Shown piece by piece: positions 1-8,426 of a stretch of DNA of 23,279 nt. Below the pieces are notes generated by a model that saw nothing but the letters and a program-made list of their open reading frames with translations, was not told the origin of the DNA and searched no databases. Positions within the stretch are counted from its first letter, which is position 1. Each line of letters begins with the position of its first letter. The DNA is taken from positions 614,974-638,252 of the forward strand of contig BJOX01000159.1 in NCBI GenBank assembly GCA_009731375.1. Reading direction: 5' to 3'. Origin of the DNA: Paulinella micropora. Lineage: Eukaryota; Cercozoa; Imbricatea; Euglyphida. Position numbers and translations under genes: made by a program.

Positions 1-212
1 GGGGCGGTTTGCCCCACCCCGCCAGGGTCATCCACCATCCGGCCGGCGCCGGCGAAGACGACGACCAGTTCAGCCGGCACCCGAGCCGACCAGAGCCTCC
101 TCACTTTCTTTACTAAGCCGGCCCACGCCGCACACCCCCTCCCCACCCTCTTTTCACCTCTTGGGTTGCCCAGTCGTCGTGAGTTCTGAAGCGTCCCGCC
201 GGGGTCTGAGAG
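1..212. other. 3' flank of first LRR paralogue, no gene seen
   Basis: This short stretch lies downstream of the stop codon of the minus-strand leucine-rich repeat gene and runs to the window edge. I see no convincing open frame, no AATAAA-type signal on the minus strand and no repeat. Whatever gene lies next is outside the window. Confidence 0.5.
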
Positions 213-3164
213 CTACCGGGAACCTAAACCGGGGGTCTCGATCCGCCGAGGACAGTCAACCACTTCGAGCGAGTAAGAATCCGTTACCGGGGGCGAATGC
301 AGGGGCAGCCCGTCCAACCAGGCCAATTCGCGACACCTGCGGAAAACCAGGCGCATTTTCGTCCTGGGCCCGGCCTCACCGACCCCGGGGAACCGTACCA
401 TCTGGAGCGCAGCACAGTCTGTCACTGTGAGTGTGAGCTCCAGAAGGCCGGGGGGCACGACTATTTCTTGTAGGCGGGGGCACCCCGTGAGCTGGAGCTC
501 GAGCCTGCGACCCTCCGAGCTGCCTGACCAGTTCAGGCGCTCGAAGCCGTGGCACGTGTGCAAAACCAGCTGCACGTCGCACTGGCCTGGCACACGGAAT
601 TCAGTCAAGGCCTGGCAGCGCCTAAATTCGTAGCTGGCCCGGGAGCACTCTAGCCGCTCCGGCAGGCGGCAGTTTTGGAAGGCTTTGCAGCTCTCGGCGC
701 GGATTTGCAGAAATGTTCCCACGGTTGACAGCAAGGGTAGTGCTAGCTCGCGCAGTTGTTCGCAGTGCCGCGCGACGAGCTGTAGCCCCCTGCCTACCCG
801 GGTTAGCTTCGGCACTTGCAGTGGGCTCAGAACGGTTCGGCAGGCTTGCAGCGTTAGGGCCAGGTCCCCCGCACACTCTCGCAGCTCTGGCAGATGGAAC
901 CCGACCCCGGGCGAGGCGGGCCCCGCAGCACTCTGGAAACACCGACCAAAGGTGCACACCAGGTCTCCGGTGACCTGCCGCAGTCCCTGCCAGGTGATGG
1001 CCTGCAGTTCGTTGCACCTTTTGACGTCGAGGCGGACCCGGTCCGCGGTCGCTGCGCTGTGTAGGACCAGGCTTGGCAGTGAACATTCGTTGGCCAGCAG
1101 CTTCAGGTCTCCGCTGCCTAGCCTCACCGTCAATGGTCCAGCCAGTCTAGACAGGCGCAGGTCTACGGGCTGTGGCCCGGTGGCGCCGGTGGCGGTGTCA
1201 ATGAGGCGCAGGCGGTCGCACCCAGCAAAGTCGAAAACCAGCGCCACGGGCTCCTTACCCGCGCTGGGCCGCTGTGTAAAGGAGAACTTCTCCAGCGCGG
1301 GGAAGTAATAGACAAGTATGCTTGGGCTTGCTCTGCTGGCCGTTTCATTCCCCGAGCAGTCTATCTGCGACAGGCTCAGCTCTTGCCAGTGTTCGTCCCG
1401 CTGGAGATTCAGCTGCCTGTGCTCTTTTAGCTGTAAGGAGAACCCCCGGAGGCACAGCCGGTTGATGAAGCGGTGTCCCTNNNNNNNNNNNNNNNNNNNN
1501 NNNNNNNNNNNNNNNNNNNNNNNNNNNNNNNNNNNNNNNNNNNNNNNNNNNNNNNNNNNNNNNNNNNNNNNNNNNNNNNNNNNNNNNNNNNNNNNNNNNN
1601 NNNNNNNNNNNNNNNNNNNNNNNNNNNNNNNNNNNNNNNNNNNNNNNNNNNNNNNNNNNNNNNNNNNNNNNNNNNNNNNNNNNNNNNNNNNNNNNNNNNN
1701 NNNNNNNNNNNNNNNNNNNNNNNNNNNNNNNNNNNNNNNNNNNNNNNNNNNNNNNNNNNNNNNNNNNNNNNNNNNNNNNNNNNNNNNNNNNNNNNNNNNN
1801 NNNNNNNNNNNNNNNNNNNNNNNNNNNNNNNNNNNNNNNNNNNNNNNNNNNNNNNNNNNNNNNNNNNNNNNNNNNNNNNNNNNNNNNNNNNNNNNNNNNN
1901 NNNNNNNNNNNNNNNNNNNNNNNNNNNNNNNNNNNNNNNNNNNNNNNNNNNNNNNNNNNNNNNNNNNNNNNNNNNNNNNNNNNNNNNNNNNNNNNNNNNN
2001 NNNNNNNNNNNNNNNNNNNNNNNNNNNNNNNNNNNNNNNNNNNNNNNNNNNNNNNNNNNNNNNNNNNNNNNNNNNNNNNNNNNNNNNNNNNNNNNNNNNN
2101 NNNNNNNNNNNNNNNNNNNNNNNNNNNNNNNNNNNNNNNNNNNNNNNNNNNNNNNNNNNNNNNNNNNNNNNNNNNNNNNNNNNNNNNNNNNNNNNNNNNN
2201 NNNNNNNNNNNNNNNNNNNNNNNNNNNNNNNNNNNNNNNNNNNNNNNNNNNNNNNNNNNNNNNNNNNNNNNNNNNNNNNNNNNNNNNNNNNNNNNNNNNN
2301 NNNNNNNNNNNNNNNNNNNNNNNNNNNNNNNNNNNNNNNNNNNNNNNNNNNNNNNNNNNNNNNNNNNNNNNNNNNNNNNNNNNNNNNNNNNNNNNNNNNN
2401 NNNNNNNNNNNNNNNNNNNNNNNNNNNNNNNNNNNNNNNNNNNNNNNNNNNNNNNNNNNNNNNNNNNNNGAGAACCCCCGGAGGCACAGCCGGTTGATGA
2501 AGCGGTGTCCCTCCTGGCTCTGCAGAAGGGGGAAGCGCCACTTGCTATCCTGCGTCAGGGTGATGACCTCGTGGCCCGCGGCCTGCCCGGCCAGGGACAC
2601 CACTAGCTCGATAGCTCCGGCCTGCACCGGCGCGGTCCCGGCGGCGGGCCCGGACGAGAGGCACTGCACGGCAGCCTGCAGGGCCCGCCAGTAGCGCGCG
2701 GGGACTGCCTTCCGCTCGTCCTCGCTTAGTCCCTGTACCTCGGCCACGCTAGGCACCGGCAGGGAGGAGAAGTCCAGGAGCCCCTCGGTCCGCAGCCCGC
2801 GCGCGGCCAGCTCCCACGCGCGCCGGTCGTCCGTGGCCGGGCTCCCCCGGCCCGTGCGGGCACAGACCTCGTGGACCCAGTGGCTTAGGTTCGACAGTAT
2901 CTCAGCCAGGGGCTCGCGGCCCGCCTGTCCGTCGCCGGCGGGTCGCTGCCAGTGGTACCAGAACAGGCACGCCAGGAGCAGGACCCGCCGCTGGCCGGCC
3001 ACGCGCTCGTGGGCGAGCCAGGCCGGGCACACACACACGGCGGCCCGGCGGTCTCGCTCGTCGAGGTAGGCCAGCCAGGGGTACGGCGGTGGTGGCGGCC
3101 TCACGGCAGCCCCAGTGGTCCGCCCGGCTGCGTGGCCGGGGGTCGGCTCTCGCCAACTCGCCAT
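213..3164 (-). CDS. F-box-like / leucine-rich repeat protein, paralogue 1 (interrupted by an assembly gap)
   Basis: First of three tandem paralogues. The frame stays open further upstream from a TTG, but the first ATG is at 3164 and lies at the same homologous site as in the other two copies, so I start there. Residues about 23-70 hold PPPPPYPWLAYL followed by a VCPAW core. This resembles an F-box (a SKP1-binding helical motif), though the match is weak. The C-terminal half is a run of irregular repeats of about 22-25 residues with a pattern like LPxLxxVGxxLxLxxxxCxxL, as in BspA-type or receptor-L-type LRR solenoids. The frame contains 330 unknown residues from an N run. Both gap edges carry the same 43 bp, and collapsing them keeps the frame and gives about 639 aa, close to the 711 and 713 aa of its siblings. 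If the F-box call holds, the protein could be a substrate adaptor for an SCF ubiquitin ligase; that role is inference. Confidence 0.8.
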   Translation of the reverse strand: MASWREPTPGHAAGRTTGAAVRPPPPPYPWLAYLDERDRRAAVCVCPAWLAHERVAGQRRVLLLACLFWYHWQRPAGDGQAGREPLAEILSNLSHWVHEVCARTGRGSPATDDRRAWELAARGLRTEGLLDFSSLPVPSVAEVQGLSEDERKAVPARYWRALQAAVQCLSSGPAAGTAPVQAGAIELVVSLAGQAAGHEVITLTQDSKWRFPLLQSQEGHRFINRLCLRGFXXXXXXXXXXXXXXXXXXXXXXXXXXXXXXXXXXXXXXXXXXXXXXXXXXXXXXXXXXXXXXXXXXXXXXXXXXXXXXXXXXXXXXXXXXXXXXXXXXXXXXXXXXXXXXXXXXXXXXXXXXXXXXXXXXXXXXXXXXXXXXXXXXXXXXXXXXXXXXXXXXXXXXXXXXXXXXXXXXXXXXXXXXXXXXXXXXXXXXXXXXXXXXXXXXXXXXXXXXXXXXXXXXXXXXXXXXXXXXXXXXXXXXXXXXXXXXXXXXXXXXXXXXXXXXXXXXXXXXXXXXXXXXXXXXXXXXXXXXXXXXXXXXXXXXXXXXXXXXXXXXXXXXXXXXXGHRFINRLCLRGFSLQLKEHRQLNLQRDEHWQELSLSQIDCSGNETASRASPSILVYYFPALEKFSFTQRPSAGKEPVALVFDFAGCDRLRLIDTATGATGPQPVDLRLSRLAGPLTVRLGSGDLKLLANECSLPSLVLHSAATADRVRLDVKRCNELQAITWQGLRQVTGDLVCTFGRCFQSAAGPASPGVGFHLPELRECAGDLALTLQACRTVLSPLQVPKLTRVGRGLQLVARHCEQLRELALPLLSTVGTFLQIRAESCKAFQNCRLPERLECSRASYEFRRCQALTEFRVPGQCDVQLVLHTCHGFERLNWSGSSEGRRLELQLTGCPRLQEIVVPPGLLELTLTVTDCAALQMVRFPGVGEAGPRTKMRLVFRRCRELAWLDGLPLHSPPVTDSYSLEVVDCPRRIETPGLGSR
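1438..1480. repeat. Gap-flanking duplicate, left copy
   Basis: A 43-bp sequence ending directly at the N run, identical to the 43 bp at 2470-2512. It encodes the peptide GHRFINRLCLRGF of the LRR protein on the minus strand. It is most likely the shared end of two unmerged contigs rather than a biological repeat. Confidence 0.9.
1481..2469. other. Assembly gap (989 N), probably artefactual
   Basis: This is a run of unknown bases inside the first LRR paralogue. The 43 bases before it (1438-1480) are identical to the 43 bases after it (2470-2512). The total of gap plus one copy is 1032 nt, exactly 344 codons. The homologous position in paralogue 2 has no insertion. The simplest reading is two contigs that overlap by 43 bp but were scaffolded with an estimated gap instead of being merged. 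Confidence 0.9.
2470..2512. repeat. Gap-flanking duplicate, right copy
   Basis: A 43-bp sequence starting directly after the N run, identical to 1438-1480. See the gap entry for the in-frame arithmetic. Confidence 0.9.
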
Positions 3165-3377
3165 CCACTGCGCTTTGTCCAACTACCTGGCTCGGCAGAG
3201 AGCTCAGCCGGCGCCCGCTGGGCCCGGGTGGGGAGGGGGTAGGAAAAAGGGGGAAGGGGTCAGCTCCAGCAGGAGAGGGCCGGGGGGGAGGCAGCAGAGA
3301 AGGGCCGCGCCCTCCTCCCCCCCCCGGGGCGGCCACACTGGTAGCAGATCTTCCCCTGCCTCGCGCGTGGCCCACAC
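3165..3377 (-). promoter_or_regulatory. Conserved upstream block of LRR paralogue 1
   Basis: About 200 bp directly upstream of the ATG are almost the same as the block upstream of paralogue 2 (5733-5938), with small indels mainly in G and C runs. The shared landmarks are CTTTGTCCAACTACCTGGCT next to the start, a G-rich tract, and a distal GCAGATCTTCCC followed by CCTCGCGCGTGGCC. The block is non-coding in the gene's frame apart from its first few codons, so it probably holds the promoter and 5' untranslated region copied together with the gene. I see no TATA box. The remainder of the spacer (3378-3596) shows no gene or repeat. Confidence 0.55.
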
Positions 3378-3596
3378 GCGGGGCTGTTCCAAGAGGCGCT
3401 GCGACAGGCAGCGTGCCGTTTATGAACAGGGACACCGCGGCTCTCCACCCGCAGCACGACGGGATCCTCCGGCGCCCGTCCCAAACCCGTGCTTTCCTGG
3501 CTTTACTGAACCGGTTCGTAGCCCGCCCGGTTGTCACAGGGACGGGGTTTTCTTAGCCTTCAGCTGGCTTGGGCACTGCGGAGAGTGTGGACGTCG

Positions 3597-5732
3597 CTAG
3601 CTTTTTGCTGGCAGCTCCAGCTCAGGGCAGCCTCCGCGCACTTCGAGCGAGTAATCCGTGACGGGGTACTGGTCCAGCCCGTCCAGTCCTCGCAGTTGGG
3701 GACAATGCGCGAAGAGCAGCCTCGCTGGCCTCTTTCTTCTGCCCTCCCCCGGGGGAGGGAATTTGATGCACCGGAGGGACCTGCACCCGTACACCGTGAG
3801 CGAGAGTTCCTGGAGGCCAGACGGCAGGGCTATTTCTTCTAGGCCAGCGCAAGCCGTGAGCTCGAGAAGAAGCTTGCCCCCGACCGGGCTGCCCGACCAG
3901 CGCAGGTGCTTCAAGGCATCGCACCGTTCGAAAGTCAGTTCCACGTCGTGCGGGCCTGGCGCGTCAGAGTCTGGCAAGAGCACGCCGCCCAGGACTGGCA
4001 CCTCAAAGCCAGCTAGGGCAGGGCAGTCCCTAAAATCGAACTTGGCCAGGGAGCACGTTATCTGCTGGGGCAGGCAGCAGCGTGCAAAAGCTTTACAGTT
4101 CTCGACGAGAATGCGCAGCAGTTCCGCCGCGGTGGACAGCGCTGGTAGTGCTATCTCGCCGAGCCGTTCGCACCCCCCCACCTCTATCCATAGCCCGTCG
4201 TCCACTGTCGTCAAGCTTGGCAAGGCCAGCAGGCTTAGCTGCGGACAGTCGGACTGCCCTATCCTCACGGTGCCCCCCACGGTCCTCAGCCGTGGTACTA
4301 CTACCGGGTGGTCGATGGAACGTGCACCGGGGCTCTGCGCCCCCGCTGTACCCGGCCGGACGCCCAGCCTCCTCAGTCCTACGCAGAAGCCGCCGCCGAC
4401 CGTAACTAGTTGGGGCAGCCAGTCTGGCACGGGGGTGGCACAGTCGTGGCAGATCAAGGCCAGGTCACCGTCTACGCTGGTCAGCGCTGGCACCCGCAGC
4501 GAGTGCAGAGCTTCGGCCCCTGTCACCTTCAGCTCAAAGCCTCCGGTGACCTGCCGCAGCCCCCGCCAGGTGACGGCTTGCAGTTCGCGGCAACACCGGA
4601 CGTCAAGGCTGACCTGGGCCGCAGCCGCTGTCTCTACGCTGTGCAAGGCCAAGCTTTGCGTGGAGCAGGACCTGACATCCAGGGTAAAGTCTCCGCCGCC
4701 CGGCCTCAGCGTCAGTGCTGGTCTTAACAAACCCTCTAGCCACAACTTCACGGGTTGCGGCCCAGCGGCGCCGGTGGCGGTGTCAATGAGACTGAGATTA
4801 GGGCACCGACCGAAGTAGAATAAGAGCTTGGGGGGGGGCTCGGCCTCCGCCGCGGGCCGCCGCTGCGTAAAGCAGAACTCCTCCAGCGTGGGGCAGGACG
4901 AAAAGAGAATCGCCCCGCTTACTTCTTCGCCCGCTCTGGGCCGCTGTACCCGCGAACAGTCTGTCTGCGACCAGCTCAGCACTTGCAAGCCCTTGGGCAA
5001 GACGGCAAAGAGGTCGTCTCCCTTGGCCACGGCTAGGCACAAGCCCTGCAAGCGCAACCGAGTGATCACACGGTCCGTAGCGTTGTGCTCCTGCAGGGGA
5101 AAGTACGTAAGGTCCTGTTGCTTCAGTGTGACGACGTCGCAGTCCGCGGCTTGCCTAGCCAGGGGCACCACCAGCTCGGTGGCTCCGGCCGGCTCCGACG
5201 CTGACTTGACGTCGGGGCCGGGCGCAAAGCGCTGGACGACAGCCTCCAGGGCGTCCCAGTAAGCCTGCGCGGCCGCCTGCTCCATCTTGCCTAGCCCAGC
5301 CCAGCGCTCCCTCACTTCTGCTAGCGTGGGCACGGCCAGGGGGGAGAAGATGAGCTGCCGCTCCTTCTCTAGCCCCCGCACGGCCAGCTCCCACGCGCGC
5401 CTGTTGTCGGTCGCTGGGCGCAGAAGGCCGTTGCGGTCGCAGACTGTCTGCACCCAGTGGCTTAGGTTCGACAGTACCTCTGCCAGGCGGTCGCGGCCCG
5501 CCGGATCGTTGGAGACAGGCGTTCCGTCCAGCCAGTTGTACCAGTGCAGGCACGCCAAGAGCAGGGCCCGCCGCCGGCTGGCCTCCCGCTCCTCCGCGAG
5601 CCAGTCGGGGCACACACAACAGGCCGCCAGGCGTTCGCCCCCGCCGAGGTACGCCAGCCAGGGGTAGGGCGGCGGCGGCCCGGGGGTCGGCCCGGCTGCG
5701 TGGCCGGGGGTCGGCCCTCGCCAACTCGCCAT
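3597..5732 (-). CDS. F-box-like / leucine-rich repeat protein, paralogue 2
   Basis: An intact 711-aa member of the tandem family; the frame runs back to a TTG but the first ATG is at 5732. Residues about 19-62 carry GPPPPYPWLAYL and then CCVCPDWLAEE, an F-box-like segment, followed by a helical region with a conserved LSNLSHWVQ stretch. From about residue 240 to the end there is a leucine-rich repeat solenoid with conserved cysteines in the loops, for example around LPSLTTVDDGLWIEVGGCERL. The C-terminus repeats the family ending (LDGL, SLEV, CPELELP). There is no signal peptide or membrane segment, so it should be cytosolic or nuclear. Its neighbours are paralogues 1 and 3 on the same strand, each with its own spacer. 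The LRR assignment is firm, the F-box assignment moderate, and a role in host ubiquitin ligase rewiring is inference. Confidence 0.85.
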   Translation of the reverse strand: MASWRGPTPGHAAGPTPGPPPPYPWLAYLGGGERLAACCVCPDWLAEEREASRRRALLLACLHWYNWLDGTPVSNDPAGRDRLAEVLSNLSHWVQTVCDRNGLLRPATDNRRAWELAVRGLEKERQLIFSPLAVPTLAEVRERWAGLGKMEQAAAQAYWDALEAVVQRFAPGPDVKSASEPAGATELVVPLARQAADCDVVTLKQQDLTYFPLQEHNATDRVITRLRLQGLCLAVAKGDDLFAVLPKGLQVLSWSQTDCSRVQRPRAGEEVSGAILFSSCPTLEEFCFTQRRPAAEAEPPPKLLFYFGRCPNLSLIDTATGAAGPQPVKLWLEGLLRPALTLRPGGGDFTLDVRSCSTQSLALHSVETAAAAQVSLDVRCCRELQAVTWRGLRQVTGGFELKVTGAEALHSLRVPALTSVDGDLALICHDCATPVPDWLPQLVTVGGGFCVGLRRLGVRPGTAGAQSPGARSIDHPVVVPRLRTVGGTVRIGQSDCPQLSLLALPSLTTVDDGLWIEVGGCERLGEIALPALSTAAELLRILVENCKAFARCCLPQQITCSLAKFDFRDCPALAGFEVPVLGGVLLPDSDAPGPHDVELTFERCDALKHLRWSGSPVGGKLLLELTACAGLEEIALPSGLQELSLTVYGCRSLRCIKFPPPGEGRRKRPARLLFAHCPQLRGLDGLDQYPVTDYSLEVRGGCPELELPAKS

Positions 5733-5938
5733 CCACTGCGCTTTGTCCAACTACCTGGCTCGGCAGAGAGCTCGGCCGGCGCCCGCTGGGCCCGGGTGGG
5801 GAGGGGGGGGGGAGGGAAGAAGGAACAGCTCCGGCAGGGGAGGGCCGGGGGGAGAAGGCAGCAGGGCAGGGCCGCGCCCTCCCCCCCGGGGCGGCCACAC
5901 TGATAGCAGATCTTCCCTGGCCTCGCGCGTGGCCCCGA
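5733..5938 (-). promoter_or_regulatory. Conserved upstream block of LRR paralogue 2
   Basis: This is the counterpart of 3165-3377, with near-identical sequence starting at the ATG and ending at the CCTCGCGCGTGGCC landmark, after which the two spacers diverge. It is likely promoter plus leader of paralogue 2. The G-rich part (about 5798-5815) differs from copy 1 mainly by homopolymer length. The rest of the spacer to 6023 shows nothing I can name. Confidence 0.55.
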
Positions 5939-6023
5939 CGAAGAGAGCCCCCCGTCGTCGCCCTAGCCAACCGCGGCTTTTTCTTGGCGTACTGGGTTAA
6001 CCGGACCCTCCCCCCTCCCCCGC

Positions 6024-8165
6024 CTAGCTCCGCGGAAGCAGCAACAGGGGGCACTCCTCCACGACGGGCGGCTGGCAAGCTGCTGCTGCTAGCCCGTCCA
6101 GTTGCTCCAGCAGAGGGCACTGCCTCAAGGTTAGCTCCACTTTCAGCGGCTGTCCCGCCCGTCCCGGAGGAAATCCTAGGCGCCTGAGCAAAGCGCACTG
6201 GGATACCGTGAGTTTCAGCTCGTCGGGGCCGGGGGGCAGAACCAGTTCCGTGAGGCCAGCGCACTCGCGGAGGGCGAGGGTGAGCTTGCCACAGGCCAGC
6301 CTGTCTGGCCAGCCTAGGTCCCGCAGCTGGGGGCAAGCCTGGAAAGTCAGGGTGGCCCCCTGGCAAGCTGTCAAGGCTGGCAGCCCGAAGCTCTCTAGCT
6401 CTGCACAGCGCTTGATCTCTACACGCAGGGCGTGGCTCAGGGTTGACAGCTGCCGTAGCTGTACTTCGTGTAAATTCCCACAGTCGGCAAGTGTGAAGAG
6501 TACGGTGCCCGCCGTGCGCAGCTCCGGCAGCGCCAGCCGGACTAGCGGACAGGCTGTCAGCTCGAACTCCAGGGTGCCCTGTACGGTCTTGAGCTTGTCT
6601 AGGCCCAGCTGGTATTCGCCTGTGCGCTCCGGTCCGCCGCGCGCGGACAGCTCCGGTCCGCCGCGCCCGGCCAGCACGAGCGTGAGGTTGCGGCCCACGG
6701 AAAGCAGTTCCGGCAGCCTAGGGGCCGCGGGGCAGGCGCAGCCCGAGCCACGCCAGACCAGGCTGTGGCCTACCGTTCGTAGCTTCGGCAGCTCGAGCGC
6801 TGGTGGCGAGGGGAAGCCTTCCAGCTGTAGGACAAGGTCTTGCCCGCAGCTCTGCAGTGCTGGCAGTCCGAAGCCGGGCTGCGTGGCTAGCCCCCCCGTC
6901 CCGGACACGTGCATTTGCAGACGAAGTGAGCCCAGCACCGTACGACAGTCCGGCCACCACGCTCCGAGGAAGCCCGGGGACAGTCCCGTGAGGGTGCACT
7001 GCATGTCTCCGGTGACCCGGCGCAGCCCCTGCCAGCTGAAGTCTGCCAGTTGCCCGCACCGTTCGACCGTCAGCTGGACGTTGGCCGCCGGCCCCGCGCT
7101 GTGCAAGGCCAGGTGTTGCAGGGAGCAGGACACGGCCGTCAGGTAAAAGTCTCCGCCGCCCGGCCTCAGCGTCAGTGTTGGTCCGGGCAAGCCTTGCAGC
7201 ACTAAAGACACGGGCTGTGGCCCGGTGGCGCCGGTGGCGGTGTCAATGATTTGCAGCTTAGCGCACCCCCGGAAGTAGAAGACCGGCGTCACGGGCTCGG
7301 TGGCCGGCGCGGGCGGCTGCTGGGTAAAGTGGAACTCCTCCAGCGCGGGGCAGTCCCGGAAACGTAGCAGGCCGTCTGTTCCGCCTGGTCTGGGCCGCTC
7401 GACCCGCGAGCAGTCAGTCTGCGACCAGCTCAGCACTTGCAGTCCGGCGGGCAAGATGACCGGGAGGATGGCTCCCTGGGGGCAAACTAGGCCGAAACCC
7501 TGCAAGTGCAACTGAGCCAGGAAGCGGCCCGTAGTGCGGTGCGCTGGCAGGGGAAAGTGCTCGGGACCGGGCAGCGCCAGTGTCCGGGCCCCGGTGCCCG
7601 CGGTCGGCCCCGCCAAGGACACCACCAGCTCGGTGGAGCCGGTCCGCCCCCCCGGGGCGGCGGGGCCGGGCGCGAAGCGCTGGATGGTGGCGTCCAGAGC
7701 CTCCCAGTAACGCTGGACGCCGGCCTGCTCGTCGCCCCCGCCTAGCCGCTCCAGCTCCGTTGAGCTGGGCACTGGCAGGGGGGAGAAGACGAGGCGGCCC
7801 TCCCCGCGCAGCCGGCGCGCGGCTAGCTCCCACAAGCGCTGGTTGTCGGTCGCTGGTGGCCTCAGGCCGGTGCGGCGGCCAACTTCAGTGACCCAGTAGC
7901 TTAGGTCCGACAGGACGGCCCGCAGGGGGTCGTGCCCGTCCGGGGCGGACGGCCCGTGCAGCCAGTGGTACCAGTGCAGGCACGTCAAGAGCGGGGCGCG
8001 TAGCTGGCTGGCCGCTCGCTCCTCCGCGAGCCAGCCGGGGCACACACAGCAAGCCGCCGGGCGCTCGCGCTCGCTGAGGTAGGCGAGCAACGGGTACGGC
8101 GGTGGTAGCGAACGCGGGGCCCGCCCGGCCGGGCGGCGGGGGGGCGGCTCTCGTGAGCTCGTCAT
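6024..8165 (-). CDS. F-box-like / leucine-rich repeat protein, paralogue 3
   Basis: A 713-aa third member. An upstream open extension exists, but the ATG at 8165 is homologous to the starts of the other two copies (the preceding AKAQW peptide is shared too, from untranslated sequence). The F-box-like segment is at residues about 20-60, with PPPYPLLAYL and a CCVCPGWLAEE core. The LRR array covers about the last 470 residues and includes an insertion with two GGPE-type 8-aa units encoded by a 24-bp direct repeat near 6627-6667. It is the most diverged of the three, and its upstream DNA matches the others only over the first tens of bases. It still shares a 40-nt block with paralogue 1 without any mismatch, which points to gene conversion or strong constraint. 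It is probably cytosolic or nuclear. Confidence 0.85.
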   Translation of the reverse strand: MTSSREPPPRRPAGRAPRSLPPPYPLLAYLSERERPAACCVCPGWLAEERAASQLRAPLLTCLHWYHWLHGPSAPDGHDPLRAVLSDLSYWVTEVGRRTGLRPPATDNQRLWELAARRLRGEGRLVFSPLPVPSSTELERLGGGDEQAGVQRYWEALDATIQRFAPGPAAPGGRTGSTELVVSLAGPTAGTGARTLALPGPEHFPLPAHRTTGRFLAQLHLQGFGLVCPQGAILPVILPAGLQVLSWSQTDCSRVERPRPGGTDGLLRFRDCPALEEFHFTQQPPAPATEPVTPVFYFRGCAKLQIIDTATGATGPQPVSLVLQGLPGPTLTLRPGGGDFYLTAVSCSLQHLALHSAGPAANVQLTVERCGQLADFSWQGLRRVTGDMQCTLTGLSPGFLGAWWPDCRTVLGSLRLQMHVSGTGGLATQPGFGLPALQSCGQDLVLQLEGFPSPPALELPKLRTVGHSLVWRGSGCACPAAPRLPELLSVGRNLTLVLAGRGGPELSARGGPERTGEYQLGLDKLKTVQGTLEFELTACPLVRLALPELRTAGTVLFTLADCGNLHEVQLRQLSTLSHALRVEIKRCAELESFGLPALTACQGATLTFQACPQLRDLGWPDRLACGKLTLALRECAGLTELVLPPGPDELKLTVSQCALLRRLGFPPGRAGQPLKVELTLRQCPLLEQLDGLAAAACQPPVVEECPLLLLPRS

Positions 8166-8426
8166 CCACTGTGCTTTGGCCAGATGTGTGGGAACAGGGA
8201 AGAGAAAGCTCGGCTGGGGCCCGGGTAGGGCAGAGCGGGGGGGGAGGGGGGGGAGCAGCACAGGGGGCCGGGGGGGGGGAGAAAGAGGGACCTCCCGGGG
8301 CAGGGGTTTCCTCCCCAGCTCCGGCGTCGGTGGTTTAGGGGGGGGGGGAGGACCTCCGGGTGCTGTGGTCAGAGCTTGGCAGGGGCGGAGACGTGTGCGC
8401 TCCTCGTCTCCGCCTTTTTTTTAATC
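8166..8426. other. Spacer between LRR paralogue 3 and DUF285 gene
   Basis: A strongly purine-skewed, G-run-rich spacer on the plus strand (runs of 7-10 G near 8238-8251, 8269-8279 and 8338-8350). It should hold the promoter of paralogue 3. A weak ATTAAA on the minus strand at 8420-8425, right after the DUF285 stop codon, could serve as its polyadenylation signal. The G runs could form quadruplexes and are likely spots for length errors. Confidence 0.4.

Noticed and set aside
1481-2469. Treating the N run as about 1 kb of unknown coding sequence
   Set aside because: The flanking 43-bp identity and the comparison with the paralogue indicate that little or no sequence is missing.
3165-3182. Upstream TTG start of LRR paralogue 1 (and the equivalent sites in paralogues 2 and 3)
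   Set aside because: Not ATG; all three paralogues share an ATG at the homologous position, so the extra six codons are probably untranslated conserved leader.
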